NCBI GenBank assembly: GCA_037042915.1
Contig: CM073197.1
Location: 3,348,001-3,412,000 of the forward strand
DNA: 64,000 nucleotides
Reading direction: 5' to 3'
Origin: Auricularia sp. M13
Taxonomy: Eukaryota; Basidiomycota; Agaricomycetes; Auriculariales; Auriculariaceae
The notes under the pieces were generated by a model. The model saw only the letters and a program-made list of their open reading frames with translations, was not told the DNA's origin and did no database searches. Positions 40,443 to 52,592 of the stretch are shown here, in pieces; within the stretch, counting starts at the first letter, position 1; every line of letters begins with the position of its first letter. The position numbers were made by a program, and so were the translations under genes.

Positions 40443-41484
40443 TTAGGGCGAACTCGAGCCCTGACCAGAATCGCTAGAGTTTGGGTCGAGAAAGCGCTTG
40501 ATATCTGCCAAGAGTTCAGTGATTTTCGCATCCCATCGGCCTTGTGATTCGATTTCGAGCTGCCGGAGATGCTCGCGCGGCCGGCCATTCGACCTGGCGC
40601 GAGGTCCCCGTGCCCGCGCGAACTCGGAAACTCCGCACGCGAGTAACTCTTCCACGGTTTCGTTGAGGCTGGGGAGGAAGACCCTGCTGAGCAGCGGACA
40701 AAGCCACGAGCCGTCTGCTGTCGGCGATGAAAGAGCCTGCAGCGCGGCACACGACGTCTCCGTGTAACGTCTGATGTGGAGCTCCTTCAGGCGGTCCAGG
40801 TATCGCAGACCGTCCAGGATGCTGACGTCGAGAATGTCCAGCGTCAGTTCTTCCACCGTGTGCATGGGGTGCTGCAGGAACAGGCTGGTCGCAGCGTTGG
40901 CGGCGCGGGGAACCTGCAGAGAAGCAACTCTGAGGGCGGGAAAATGCATGTTCCGTATGATGGCGTCGTCGCAGACCTCGTCGATGTACAAGCAAAGCGC
41001 CCTGAGGTGCTCACTGTGCACAGAAAATTGCGGCAGGTCGTCCGCACACAGATTGATTTCCCACAAGTCCAGAGTTGAGAGGTTCGGCATGTGGTGGAAA
41101 ATGTCCATCAGGACCCCTGCATCCGTGTGGTCGAGATGTACGGCGGTAACAGCGGGAAAGGTCGACTGGGCTGGCCAGGCCAGCTCGCCTTCATACAGGT
41201 CAAGATTCACCCGCTGCAGCAGAGGCGCAGAGCGAAAGAACGGCACGGTCCAATCTAGCGGATACGACCGAGCAAGCCCAATGGTGCAGCTAAATTTCAC
41301 GAGGTAAGGCGCGTCCACATCTAGGCACGCAAGAAGCCGGCGGTCAAGGGCGGGAAAGTGCTCGATGACCAAGGACAGCGCGCCGGCGCGTGTAAAGCAG
41401 CGTTTCAGCGCAACATAGAACTCCGCGGAGGACGGCCCTGGCCCATCCCCTTCGGCCTCGACGGTGCATACGAGCGGTATGCGG

Positions 41485-41978
41485 TAGGATGCTGTGGAAA
41501 AGGGTCAAGTTAAAAACATTGTTTTTAACAGGCTGTTTAAAACACGTTTTAAACACCCAGCGGCCGCTGGAAACATGTTTTTAACTCAGTATGTACATAT
41601 CATTAAGCTGGGATGCTGCATGAGACCACTCAATGTGCGGTCTAATACATGTTTTCCCACATGTTTTGACTTCATTCAGTCTTCCAACACCGTCTGTGAT
41701 TACTCAGCAGCTGGATACACCTCAGACTGGGAGTGAGGGGTGAGATTTAGCCACGGACACTGAGAGTGGCATCTCAAACCGTCAACTATCACTTCCTGCA
41801 CACTGTGTGGTCGAAAAATCGCAGCTGGATAACATACAGACAGTCTCAGCTTCCAGCTGCTGATTGTACTGTCTATATATAGCACATATGTTGTTAACAG
41901 TGTTTTTAACGGCCTGTTTTAAACACATTGTGTTTTAAACTCGTTAAAAAGTCCTGGCGACTTTTTAACAGCATCCTA
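41485..41978. mobile_element. hAT-type MITE, 494 bp
   Basis: Perfect 11-bp terminal inverted repeats (TAGGATGCTGT ... ACAGCATCCTA) and a perfect 8-bp target duplication GTATGCGG at 41477-41484 and 41979-41986. Subterminal copies of GTTTTTAAC and GTTTAAAAC-like motifs occur near both ends in both orientations. There is no coding capacity. An 8-bp duplication with short inverted ends fits a non-autonomous hAT element. Confidence 0.9.
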
Positions 41979-42243
41979 GTATGCGGCCGGAGCGCGATCG
42001 ACGGGTGTCGAGGTATGTGCCCCAGCCATCGACGTTGCGGGGGTGTATCCGGGACAGCCGCACGGTCACCTGGGTCCACAGGTGCGGAAGGCCCAGCGCT
42101 ACGCGGCGCCACCAGCGGCAGACGGACGACGCGCGCACGCACACGGTATTGTCCAGATAACAGCCGTCCACGTCGGCGGCCCGCCATGCCAGGAATATTT
42201 CGCGCAGAATCTCGTCGGGCAATTTGCGCACGGGATGCAACGG

Positions 42244-42867
42244 TGTAAAGCTAGCCCGCCTCGGCGGGGTAGAAGTGTAACTAATAGATCACCGATCCTT
42301 ACTTCGACTTACCTGAGGTAGGGAAACTTTACTAGAATCCTCTTGAGGGCTTTGTGTCACTCTGAGTTGAATGAGACAAGTGTCCGTGTTAAGAGAACTG
42401 AGGTCTATGTACAGAAAAAGCTCTCCTTTTTATACTCTACGGAAAACTGCCTTACTAAGCTACTTTTCACGGCGGACCGTTGTGTCCGCATCTACAGTGG
42501 GTTTATAAGCCCTAACTCCGTCATGAGACTCCATAACCCGTCCTAATCCCGGCCCTTCGTGGGCGGGGATAGGCTACTGCACCTCCAGGCCGAATCCCGT
42601 GACGGGAATCGGTAGTCATGTGGCCGCTATCCCGGCGGCCCGTCGGTCCTGGCTCATCCTAGGGCCGACGGGTTTGAGTCTGCATTACTGATGCGCTCAA
42701 CACGTGACTATTCTCAATGAAATTGTTTGCTCGTAATGGACATGATCGTAATAGTTCGTAAGTACATGACGCCGATACATTGTACACAAAGATTGCCTTG
42801 CTTGGTTCTTCTGCAATGAAAGGGATCTTTATCAGCGTCTGGCAAGCGGTGGTAGGTGACTGTTACA
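42244..42867 (-). repeat. Gypsy 3' LTR
   Basis: 624 bp. On the minus strand it contains TATAAAAAGG (about 42430) and a second TATAAA (about 42506), candidate promoter elements. A purine-rich GGAGGGCGTA precedes it (42868-42877) as possible polypurine tract. Confidence 0.93.
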
Positions 42868-42902
42868 TACGCCCTCCGGACCTGATACAGCAGGTTCCTC
42901 AA

Positions 42903-44033
42903 TCAGGCGCCTACCGCGACTGACTGACGAACGGTTTGGAGCATTGGCTCGTCATCCGTGCTGTCGAGCTCGTCGTAGTTCTGCGGCCCGTTTGCGGTTT
43001 CCTTGCAACCCGGCGCCGGAACGGGGGCACGTGTCTTGCGAAGCCGGGTTGTGGGGCGATAAGGGCTGGATTGCCGCCGAGCGGACGCAGACAAGCGCGC
43101 GCTGCGGCGCAACGAAGTCTCGCCGATGATGCCGGCGCCAACCAAATCATTCCGGATGGAATCGAGCGTAACATGGGTAGAGAGAGACAGAGCCAGCGCC
43201 TCGTGGCTGCTTGCGCGGATAGCCTCGACGGCCTCGAGGAGCGGCTTGAGAGCCGCGTCGGGCGAGTAGACCGGTGCAGAAATGGATCCAAGAAGAGAAG
43301 CGGTCCCGTCTTGGACCGACACAGCCAGCTCTTTGACGCTGGCGCCGACGTCCCGGATAGCGTGATCGAGGGCGCCAAGCGAGGGGTAGAGAGTGTTGGT
43401 GACGCCGTTGACCGCCGTGTCGACGTCCGTCTTCAGCCGATCGGCCAGCTCCGCATCACGGCCTTGCAGGGCGATCACATCGTCCGAGATCTTGATAATG
43501 CGGGGTATCACGCGCTCGTCGAGACGCATGAAATCTTCGTAGATGGTAGCGAACATCGACCCGAAGCTGCGAGACGTCTCCTTGCGCACGTCGTCCAAAA
43601 GCTCGTAGGTGCGTTCGCCGTCCTTGGTAAGGCGACGCAACGACTGCTCCACGAGCTCGATGAGAATAGCCAGTTCGCGGTCGCGAACGGCGATGTCACG
43701 GAAGTTGACAGACACGCCCGCTTTGAGGGTCGCGAGCCCGGGCAGGCGCGGAAGAGTAACGGGGGCAGCACGTGAGCCCGCCGCCCCAGTCGGCGGATCC
43801 ACTGTGATCGATCTGTGTCAGATCGATGCACGCCCTCCGTTCTAGTAAGTCGCACCTTCCATCGGCGAAGTCGTGCTTGCTGGGGTGGTCGCTGCCGTAG
43901 GAGGCGGAGGCGCGGTCCCAGCTGGTGTTACACCAGTAACCCTCCGCATCGATTCGACCAAGCTGTCAATCGCGCGGCGTGTTGCCTCGGACCCAGTGGG
44001 TTTGTTGGGCAAGTTCGGAGCAGGGGCGGTCAT
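42903..44033 (-). CDS. Extra gypsy gene in the env position, 358 aa, two exons, coiled coil
   Basis: Exons 44033-43856 and 43801-42903 join in phase around a 54-nt intron with donor GTGCGA, a branch-like TTACTAG and acceptor TCACAG. Without splicing the first frame stops at 43842 after 63 residues. The N-terminus is Pro/Thr-rich (MTAPAPNLPNKPTGSEATRR); residues 85-260 are helical with heptad patterns (RRLTKDGERTYELLDDVRKE); the C-terminus is basic then acidic (DELDSTDDEPML). No signal peptide, membrane helix or glycosylation pattern is seen, so it is not an obvious envelope protein. It lies between integrase and 3' LTR, about 200 bp after the integrase stop. Function unknown; it may be a captured host gene or an element-specific factor. 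Confidence 0.65.
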
Positions 44034-44234
44034 GTTAGTGGGCGGCTAGCGGGGGCAGTCGGGCAGACTGTCCGTTTGTCCGCGTCCTTTCCCCCCCTTT
44101 TATATGATTGGTATGTACGAGGCTTGTCTCCTGTGGTGGTCCATATGGCAATAGAAGCGAATCTTGTTCCTTTCGACCTTTCCCAGTCCCGTGTCGTGGC
44201 CCGCATCTGCCTGGACTGTATGCGCGGACGTAAT

Positions 44235-45348
44235 TTAGGCCCCGCGAGCTTCTTCTGACAGTTCGGCGCTTCGCCCGGATGCCACGGCGGTGCCAATTGG
44301 GAGGTCACGAGGGTTTTTGACCCCCATGGCTTCGAGATAAGCTTCGTAAGCCGCCAAATGCTTCACCTCTCTGAGCCTTTCCCAAGTAACATGACCAGTA
44401 CTCCATTTTACTTCGAACAGCAGTTCTCGGCCTTTCCCTGAATGGTTAGTTATCCCAGTAACAGTCCATTCCTCGGAGGACTGCTTGAACCCGGGGAGCT
44501 GAGTAATCAGCCGCCCGGGGAAGCGTTTGTCATCATTAGGCACAAATGGTCGCAATAATGACGCATGGAACGCGTTATTGATGCCGCGACCGAGCAGGTC
44601 GTCCGGTAAGTCCAGTTTATACGTAGCTCCCGCTACGATAGTTTTTACGATGCGGAATGGCCCAATGAATCTCGGTGCCAGCTTTCTAGATACTCCTTTG
44701 GGCAAGCTAAGATTTTGAGTTGAGAGGTATACGAGATCCCCGTCATGAAAGGGGGCAATCCGCCGGCGCTTATTTGCGGATCTCGACTGCCGCACCCGCG
44801 CATCGATAATCATATCGTGTGCTTGCATAATTGCCACTTTCATCAGACGCGCGAACTTGAGCACGCCCGGATAAGGCGAATTATCGTTCCATTTGAGGGC
44901 CCGAGGCACCAGTCCGTAATTCAAGAAAAATGGCGAGAATCCTGTCGTTTCAGATACTGCTGAATTTAGTGCAAATTCAATAGCGGGCACTTTGACGGCC
45001 CAGTCCTCTGGATTCTGCAACACGCAGGTGCGTATCATTTGCATCACGGTACGATTCGCCCTTTCGGTAGCACCATCCGATTCCGGATGATAAGCGGAAG
45101 ACATGCGGAGCTCCACGCCGATAAGATCATGCAGATTACGCCAGAACACACTCGTGAACAAAGTGTCCCGATCGCTCACTATCCGCTCCGGAAGGCCGTG
45201 GAGTTTGTATACATGCTCAAATATCACCTCAGCCATGTCCTTAGCAGTATAGGTCGCCCTAGTAGGAACCAAATGCACCATCGATGATAAGTGATCAATG
45301 ATGACGCACAGCATGTTGTACCGGCCGGCTCGGGTCATCGACTCCGTC
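44235..45348 (-). pseudogene. Gypsy integrase core and chromodomain (frame shifted from pol)
   Basis: This frame continues pol after a base missing at the G run 45350-45352; codons just after the break read LTESMTRAGRYNM. It has the second and third catalytic positions of the DDE core (IVSDRDTLFTS; SAYHPESDGATERANRT), a GPF/Y-like module (RFIGPFRIVKTI, LPDDL) and, at the end, a chromodomain-like block (LLFEVKWSTGHVTWERLREV) followed by an Ala/Glu-rich tail. Chromodomains guide integration by binding modified histones. The first catalytic Asp lies on the other side of the break. Confidence 0.88.
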
Positions 45349-47845
45349 AGGGTCCGACAAAGTCAATGCCAATTGATTGCCAGGGCCTAGACGGTACCGG
45401 GAGGGTCTGGAGTTTGCCAAGCGGCGCCATCGTGTTGGTTCTGTTTAACGCACACACGCCGCACGTCCGACAGAACTCCTTAACGTCTTGGGCCATGTTT
45501 TTCCACCAAAATGCGGTCCTGACATAGTGCAGAGTCTTACTTGCACTCAGATGAGCTAGGATGGAATGTGCCTGGGAGATAATGATTTCCCGGATCTTGC
45601 GCCCATCGTGCTCGGCATCAGGAACGCAGATAAGCTTCTCCTCGTCTGTTATCATGTAGACGATCCCATTGTCAATACAGAAATTGCGGTAATCGTTAGG
45701 ATGTTCTAATACTTGTTTGAAAAACGGGTCCTTCAAATACAACCGTTCGAAGTCGAGCGGTACTCTGAGGCCAGGATGAGCAGCATTGACCACTTGGTTC
45801 AGGTCGGCAAGCTGGTATACTGCGCGGTCATCTTCTTCCTCGTTGACTGCGGGCGCGGGCGTCCTTCCGGCTTTAGGATCATCTGGCTCACTGTCACGAG
45901 TCTGGTCAGCAGGTACGCCCTCCAGGTCATGCTCTCGAGGCTTCTCATTGTCCTCGCCGTGTTCCGACCCTTCTTCAGTGTCCGTCACGCGGCTAGTTTC
46001 CTTTAACGGCTTGCCGACCTGCATACCACGGGACTTGGGTTTAAGCCAGTCCCACGCGGCCGGCCCGCGCTTGGTCGCCAACCGCCTAGACCGGCGCGGG
46101 AGATCCCCCGTGATTTCCCCTTTTGGATACTCCGTCCCGGACTTATCCCCTGAGGTATCGGCAGCTGATCGCGTCGCCGCAAGCGCGACGGCGACTGCTT
46201 CAGATCCGATGTACACAGGCGCCGAGTATCGCGAAGGATGGAACGCAAGTGGTAAGTCAGCCACGGCTATCCGCAGCGGGGATTCATCGTCGCTGACGTC
46301 TTCCTCTATGTATTCGCTCTTGGCCCGCACTGTCCCTGGCTGATCTTCACTGTATAATCGGGATAACGCATCTGCCAAAACATTAGTCCTGCCCGGAATG
46401 TACATAATTTCATAGTCAAACTCGTTTAATACATCTAGCCATCTACTCTGCCTGGATGACAAGTTCTTTTGGGTCAGAAAGTACTCCAATGCTTTATGGT
46501 CAGTGCAAATCCGAAATTTTGCACCATGCAACATTCCCCGGAACCTTTTCAATGATTCAACTATGGCTAAGAGTTCAAGTTCATGAACTGGATAGTTCTG
46601 CTGTGCGGAGTTAAATTTACCACTCCAGAATGCACAGACTCGAGCTTTAGCCAGATCATCGCCTTGTGATATATATCCGCTGCCACCCGTGAGGCTAGCA
46701 TCGGTCACGAGGTTTATTTTTGGTGCGGACGTGCTGTAGTCCAACGCGACGCGATGAGAGTTGCGCCACGCAACTACGATCCGTTTGACTTCCTCAAACG
46801 CGCGCTGCTCGGTAGCTCCCCAGCGCCACGGCCTGTTAGACCCTGTGAGGGGGCTAAGGACGCCCATGGGGATCCTGATTCCGTGGCAATCCGGCGCTAG
46901 AAATCCAACCGCTCCTAAGAAGCTCTGAAGGAGCGCGCGGTTTGTGGGAGTCTTCCAATTGGCGACCGTGTCCACCTTGTGGGGGTCCATTCGGATCCCG
47001 TTTTCGTCAATAATATGCCCGAGAATCTTGAGTTCTCGAGCGAACAGTTGCATTTTGTCGACGCTAAGGTAGAACTGGTGCTTACGGAGCACTTTGAACA
47101 CTGTCCGAATGTGTTCAATATGCTCGTCTAGGGTTTGAGAGTAGATGATTATATCATCCAGGTACACGTCCATCCATACCCCAATATATTCTGAGAAAAT
47201 GTAGTTCATCAGCATTTGATAGGTCGCCGACCCATTGCAATCTCCGATTTGCATGACCAAACTTTCCATTGTTCCGTCTGGGGTGTTGAACAGGGTGCGC
47301 GGGACGTGCTCAGGAACGACGCGGATCTGTTCGTAAGCGTCCTTGCCGTCGATCAAGCTGCGCCCACGGCCGTCTGACAACGTTCCTGAGGATCGTGTCT
47401 ATATCGGGCAACGGAGTGGCGATCTTCTTGGTGTTATCATTCTGTGCGCGCTTATCTATTACCGTCGACATTCGCAACACGCCGTCGCCTTTTGGAGGCT
47501 TAGGGATTATCAGCATCGGAGTGCAGCTGGTTCCCGAAGCTAGCCTCCACCTCCCGGTACTTAAATAAGCTTGTTTCTTTGCCTGCCACAGGCCCCGCAT
47601 CGCTTCAGGACACCGAGAGGGTCTCCATGGATAGATTTTATTTTCATCGATGAGGGGAATACTATGGTTGATGGCGCGAAGTGGCGGCAATTCGCCAGCC
47701 AGGCGTCTTTGCACAAGTCTTGAGCCTCTTTTTTAAGTTTGTTACGGAGTTCCTCGAGCTTTTCTTCGTCGACCGCAGCTGAAGATGCTGCGATCTCAAA
47801 TACTTCGGCTCCTTTGATTTCCTTCGGAATCGCGGATCCTACCAC
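45347..47845 (-). pseudogene. Gypsy reverse transcriptase, RNase H and integrase zinc finger (with frame breaks)
   Basis: Three frames must be combined. 47845-47700 carries the linker VDEEKLEELRNKLKKEA; 47714-47380 carries the first reverse transcriptase motifs (TPMLIIPKPPKGDG, PLPDIDTIL); 47380-45347 carries SLIDGKDAYEQI, the catalytic VYLDDIIIYS, RNase H (LVTDASLTGGSG, ELELLAIVESLKRF, TDHKALEYFL) and the integrase H2C2 finger (HSILAHL...CRTCGVC), ending at GIDFVGP. Frame changes lie near 47690-47700 and 47370-47390. Between RNase H and integrase is an unusually long acidic linker (about 190 residues). Confidence 0.85.
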
Positions 47846-50800
47846 GACGCGAGTGGATTCAACCCGACTAGAACTTCATGTTGCCACAAGAAGGGTGTAC
47901 CAAGGATCAAATCGTAGTTGTCCAAGTTGACAACATCGAACCGTTTAGTGCAATCAATGCCTTGGTACTTAAAATTCGCATTCACATTCACATTGATCTT
48001 AGAACGCGACCCTTTCACGGCCAGTTGGAGTGGTATTGGCTTCTCCAACACTTCCAGAGGGAGTCTTAGCTGGTCTGCAAGTGTAGTGGACATAAAGTCG
48101 GCCAAAGAGCCAGAATCTATTAACACTCGCACGCTCTTGTCCTGTACAAATGCTTCTATTACAATCGGCCGAGGTACCATCCGTCCAGCTTTGCGCGTTC
48201 TCATCGCGTTCCGCTCAACGGGCTCCACGGGCGCAGCGCCTTTACTGCCTCGCGGAGCCGCTTTCCCCCTCCCCCGCCTCAGAAGCGTTCCCCGCTCCTT
48301 CGGCGATCCTGCGGTAATCGCGAGCAGCGCGATCCCACTGGGGAAAGGTTCAGCGAGGTACTCGAATCGATTGGAAGCATGTGTACGTACCGGCTCCGTG
48401 AAAACTTGAGGTTCTGAGGTCTGCAAGATAAGATTGACATCGACGCCGGCGGCCAACTGCTCAGGGGATATATGATATCTGAGGCCAGTTTCAACATCAT
48501 GGAGGAATGTCTGGCCCCAGTTTCGCTGCACTAAGTATCGAGGTCCTGTTCCTTGAGCATACGCCTCGTTCATGCTGGTTATCGCCCTGAATTCCCCGCC
48601 GACGAACGTCAGGGCAGGCTGAGATCCCCGATCCGGGTTTGGTTCAGAATCCTGGTAGCCTATATCTATTAGGCTCTGAATCGATGGTCCCCGTGATCGC
48701 TGGTTGCGTTGAGCATGCAGTTGCACGGCACGACTGACTCGGAAATCTCCGGTCAGGAAATCGTCTCTGTACACCGCATACCCCTCGCCGATTCCCCAGT
48801 CGTTCACGATGAACGCCCCGTCGCTCGCGCGTAGCTCAACCGTGAACCGGCGCTCGACATCCATCTTCACTGTGCCGTCCAGGGCTCGCAAGTGCCCGAA
48901 ATAGTTCTTGAACGCGCCCAGTAAGTAGTCGGCGACGACTTGATCCTTTGCGTAGGATAGTTCTGATACGTCTTCAGGGCTGTGAATGTGCAACTGCATG
49001 CCGTGCAGCTGCAGCGCATTCGGACCCGTGGCTTCGGTCTTCATGCGAGCAGAACTCGCGCTCAGTCCGGTAGGCCGTCGCGCTTGCTGGCGCTTTGGGC
49101 AATTTCGACTGAAGTGACCGCCTTCTTTGCACAGGAAACATTTACCCTCGGCCTGCAACCGCTCCCGCTCGTCCTTGCTCAACTCGGTACGCATAGAGGC
49201 GCCATTCGCCCGGGCTTGATCCTGACGATTGCCCGATCGTGCAGAGGTGCCTGCACGTGCTGCAAACCCGGATCGCGACGAGTATCCGCCGCGCCCTCGA
49301 CCGCCCCGATTAGGAATCCCGCGTCCGGGTCGCGCGCTCGCGACTTGGATGGTTACCGCGTTACTGCGCGCCCAGTTGCGTGTCCGCGCCGGCGTTCGGC
49401 CTTTATCGAGGCTGGGGTGATCCTGACCGTGCGTCCTATCGCGCAAGGAGCTACCGCCTCCAGTGCTGACATTCCCTCGTCCAGTTAGCCTCTCGGACAG
49501 CTTCTGGTTACGGTCCTCGCCCTGTCGCGCCTGCTCGCCCTTCTCGAAAGCCTCAGCGGCCGATACGAGCTCTTCGTACGTATTCTCATCGACGTTAAAC
49601 CCGTACTCAAACCATTTCGACCTGATATAGCGATGAACACCTTCCCAAAGGACCTGGATGAGCTGGCGTTCCCCGACGTCCGGGAATCGTCGCGACAGGA
49701 CCTTCAGGTTGCGCGCATATTCGCGGGACGCCGCGCTCGCCCTGGCGCGAGCGCGCGAATTTCATTCGTAAGCGCAATTTAAAATCAGACGGGAAACAGT
49801 AATCAAATAACTCGTCGTAGAATCGTCGCATGGTCCAGCGCTCTTCGGACAACACGACGTTGTTCATAAACCACCTTGAGGCCTCGTCGGACAGAAAGCT
49901 CGACAGCATGGGGATTATCCACTTGGTGCGTATGCCGTTCAACCGTTTCCACCAGTCGACCTCATAGCACCATTGATCGAAGTAGTCCAAGTCCGCGCGT
50001 CCGTCGTAGACGCGCGGTTGCTTGAGTTTCATTTGGGATGCGAGCTTGCGTCGCGCTCGGAGCTCATCGTCGCCCCCTTCGCTCTCGTCATCCGACTCGG
50101 ACTCGCTCCCGTCGTAGGGTGGCCCTCCTCCCGGAGGCCCACCTCCTCCTGGTCCTCTAGGGTCTCCCGGATCGCCGTCATCATCGCTGCCATGGCCTCC
50201 GTCACCGCCGCCCCCGCCCCCAGGCGGTCCTCCACTTCCTCCTCCGGGTGGTCCTCCTGGTCCACCGCGTCCGGCACCAGCAGGCGGCAGATCCTCGTCA
50301 CCGCCAGGGTGATCATGCGGACCGCCCTGATCTGGCACGGGCGGCTTCCTTCCGCCCCCATCTCCACCATTTCCGCCTCGGCCGCCGCTCAGTTCGACCG
50401 GCAACACGGGTTCTGCAGAGGCGGGAGCGGTTGTTTCTTCGGCGGCGCGATCTTCGGTGGCGGTCGACGAAGCGCGCCGCCGTTTGTAGGTCTTCTTCCT
50501 TTTCTTACGGTCGCCACCGCGCGGCTGCGAATAGAACGTATTGCCTTCGCTATCACTGGATTCCATTCCGTAAATGAACGGTTTAGTCCCCCGTCCAGCA
50601 CCACCTCCTCCCGCAGCTGGCAGTCCCCCGGCTTCTGAGTAATAGCCGCCCGGAGGAGCAGCCCGAGCACGGGGGGTAGCACTCGCGGTTTTAAGCACTG
50701 ACTCGGGATGACGCAGGGTTGACCTCTCGCGCGGCGCGGGGGTCGCTCCATCGTCCGAACGCCCTGACATGGGTCGCCCGGACTTCGCGTCCCGCGGCGT

Positions 50801-51442
50801 CGCGTCACCCTTGGCTGGATCCCCCATGCCGATCCGCGCGCGCCTGGCGTCGAACGGCCCCGACGCGCTGTCTCCATGGAGAGGTCGTGTTTCGTGGTGC
50901 TGATCACGGTTCCCTTTGCCGCCGTTATCAGGTGAGAATTCGTCGTCTCTCATCGAGAACCGAACGGATTTGGGAGTTGAAATCGCAATTGGGCGTTCCC
51001 GAGGGTCGACTCCTTTGCCTTTCCCGACGACAGGAGGGCTCAGCAGCATCGATGCACTGCTGACCCCCGATACCACCTCGCTATAAGTCCGCTTACCTGT
51101 TCCCCATACAGGGAATCTGAACTGATCTGGCCAGATATTGTCTGCAAAACCACTTAGGATGTTAGCATCAGGTACCACATTATTTGTTCTACAGTCGATC
51201 AGATACTGAAGCCATCTCCGAACGAGGTTTACATCGTTATCGGGGAATACGCCGCACATGTGACCCAGTGCGACTTCAGTCCCGTCAGAGTCGTAAGTCT
51301 CCATTACATCATCACAGAACATAGTTAACATGAGTTCTAGTTCGCGTTGTTGGACCGCGGAGACAGCGGCCTCGCGGGTGACAATGGCCTGGATGGTCCC
51401 GGCATCGGCGGAGCCTCCAGAATCCAGCCATCGTTCGCGCAA
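47839..51442 (-). pseudogene. Gypsy gag (capsid, CCHC knuckle) and protease, one +1 shift
   Basis: The upper part (51442 to about 49728) has a disordered Gly/Pro/Asp-rich stretch and then the capsid-like domain (VYDGRADLDYFDQWCYEVDWW, RWFMNNVVLS). At the G run 49725-49727 an extra base moves the frame; the conserved REYARNLKVLSRRFPDV follows in the lower frame. Next come an Arg/Gly-rich region, the knuckle CFLCKEGGHFSRNC and an aspartic protease (VRVLIDSGSLADFMS ... DLILGTPFLWQHEVLVG). Another missing base near 47855 ends the frame at 47839. The 51442 edge is a TTG, not a proven start. Confidence 0.82.
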
Positions 51443-51492
51443 GTGAGTCAGTTGTCACCTGCCTCCTGCCCATCTCAACGCTTTCGACGCTG

Positions 51493-52416
51493 TCACTGAC
51501 GCTGCGCAGAGATGGCAGGGATCCGGTGCTCATCGCGCGACGCCGGCCGCGAAGCAACCGTTCCCTCGTCCTGCGCGGGCTGATCCTCGATCGTCGCGGC
51601 TTGCTGCACCGAGGGAATCGTTCCCCACGACTCGAACTTGATGGCATTGTCCTTGCTGGAGAAGTGGCTGAACCATGCCGGGAAGTAAGTGGGTCCCGTG
51701 AACATAGTGGGTAATATGACATTGATCCGTCGTTTCAGTGATTTCTTTGGATCGACTACTTGAAACTCGTCGATCGAGATGCGCGCGCCGTCCTCGACAA
51801 GCTGCCATTCGGGTTCAGCGCTGGGAGGCCGCTCAGGCCCGAATGGCACCGGCGCGGCGAACTTCACCAGCGGCCCCGCCGCGGGCTCGCTGCTCGGTTC
51901 GCTTCGTATTCCACTTTCGCCACCTCGTTCTGGGAAGTTAAGCGCAGCGGCATCGAACGACAGGTCCGCGAGAGAGGTAAGCGCGGACTCGTCTATTCGG
52001 TAATCCTCATAGTATCGCGCGGCCTCGTCAACGCGACCGAGTTTCCACTCGTGCGCCGTTGCAAAGTCAATGCGCGGGCCCAGGCGAGGACTCCTGGGCC
52101 TCTCGTCTGTTGGAGGCAGCTGGAATGGCTCGTCCAGCGTCCCTTCCGCCTCGAAGACTTCCTCGGCTGGTTTTGCCGAGGCGTCTGGCCCTTCCCATGA
52201 CTCCCTCCTCTCAGGGGGAGCCTCGTGATCGAGCAGCTTGAAGATCCCGCGCCCTGGCTTACTGGGCGACAGGTGCTCGATTGCAGCTTTCAGTTTATTG
52301 ACGCGCTGACGTCGCGTTGCTTGGGAAGCGCCTGCCTGGTGCGACCAGGTTTCTTGTACTACATCGTCATCGCTCACGTGGGGCTGACGAAGTTGAGCTC
52401 GAGTTCTCGCGACCAT
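51493..52416 (-). CDS. Gypsy 5' open reading frame, 307 aa
   Basis: The ATG at 52416, 177 bp inside the 5' LTR, begins MVARTRAQLRQPHVSDDDVV. The product is acidic and mostly disordered, with a basic patch at the end of the N-terminal third and a short globular C-terminal part (INVILPTMFTGPTYFPAWF). It might be the N-terminus of gag joined by splicing or frameshift, but no clean junction to the next frame was found. No domain recognised. Confidence 0.6.
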   Translation of the reverse strand: MVARTRAQLRQPHVSDDDVVQETWSHQAGASQATRRQRVNKLKAAIEHLSPSKPGRGIFKLLDHEAPPERRESWEGPDASAKPAEEVFEAEGTLDEPFQLPPTDERPRSPRLGPRIDFATAHEWKLGRVDEAARYYEDYRIDESALTSLADLSFDAAALNFPERGGESGIRSEPSSEPAAGPLVKFAAPVPFGPERPPSAEPEWQLVEDGARISIDEFQVVDPKKSLKRRINVILPTMFTGPTYFPAWFSHFSSKDNAIKFESWGTIPSVQQAATIEDQPAQDEGTVASRPASRDEHRIPAISAQRQ

Positions 52417-52592
52417 GGTTTGTTAATTTCAACGTTGACTTGATTCTTTGAATAGAATAAATTTGAAGCTTTGTTATATCGTTATTGTTAGTTCGATTTG
52501 AGAGTTTGATGCGCTGAGAAGGTGATCAGTCTTGCTCAGCTTAAATAAGAGACCTCATGGTGTCAAACACGAAAAGAGATTCATTCAAAAAT

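Noticed and set aside
42903-44033. Extra gypsy gene as a true envelope protein
   Set aside because: No signal peptide, membrane helix, glycosylation cluster or cleavage site.
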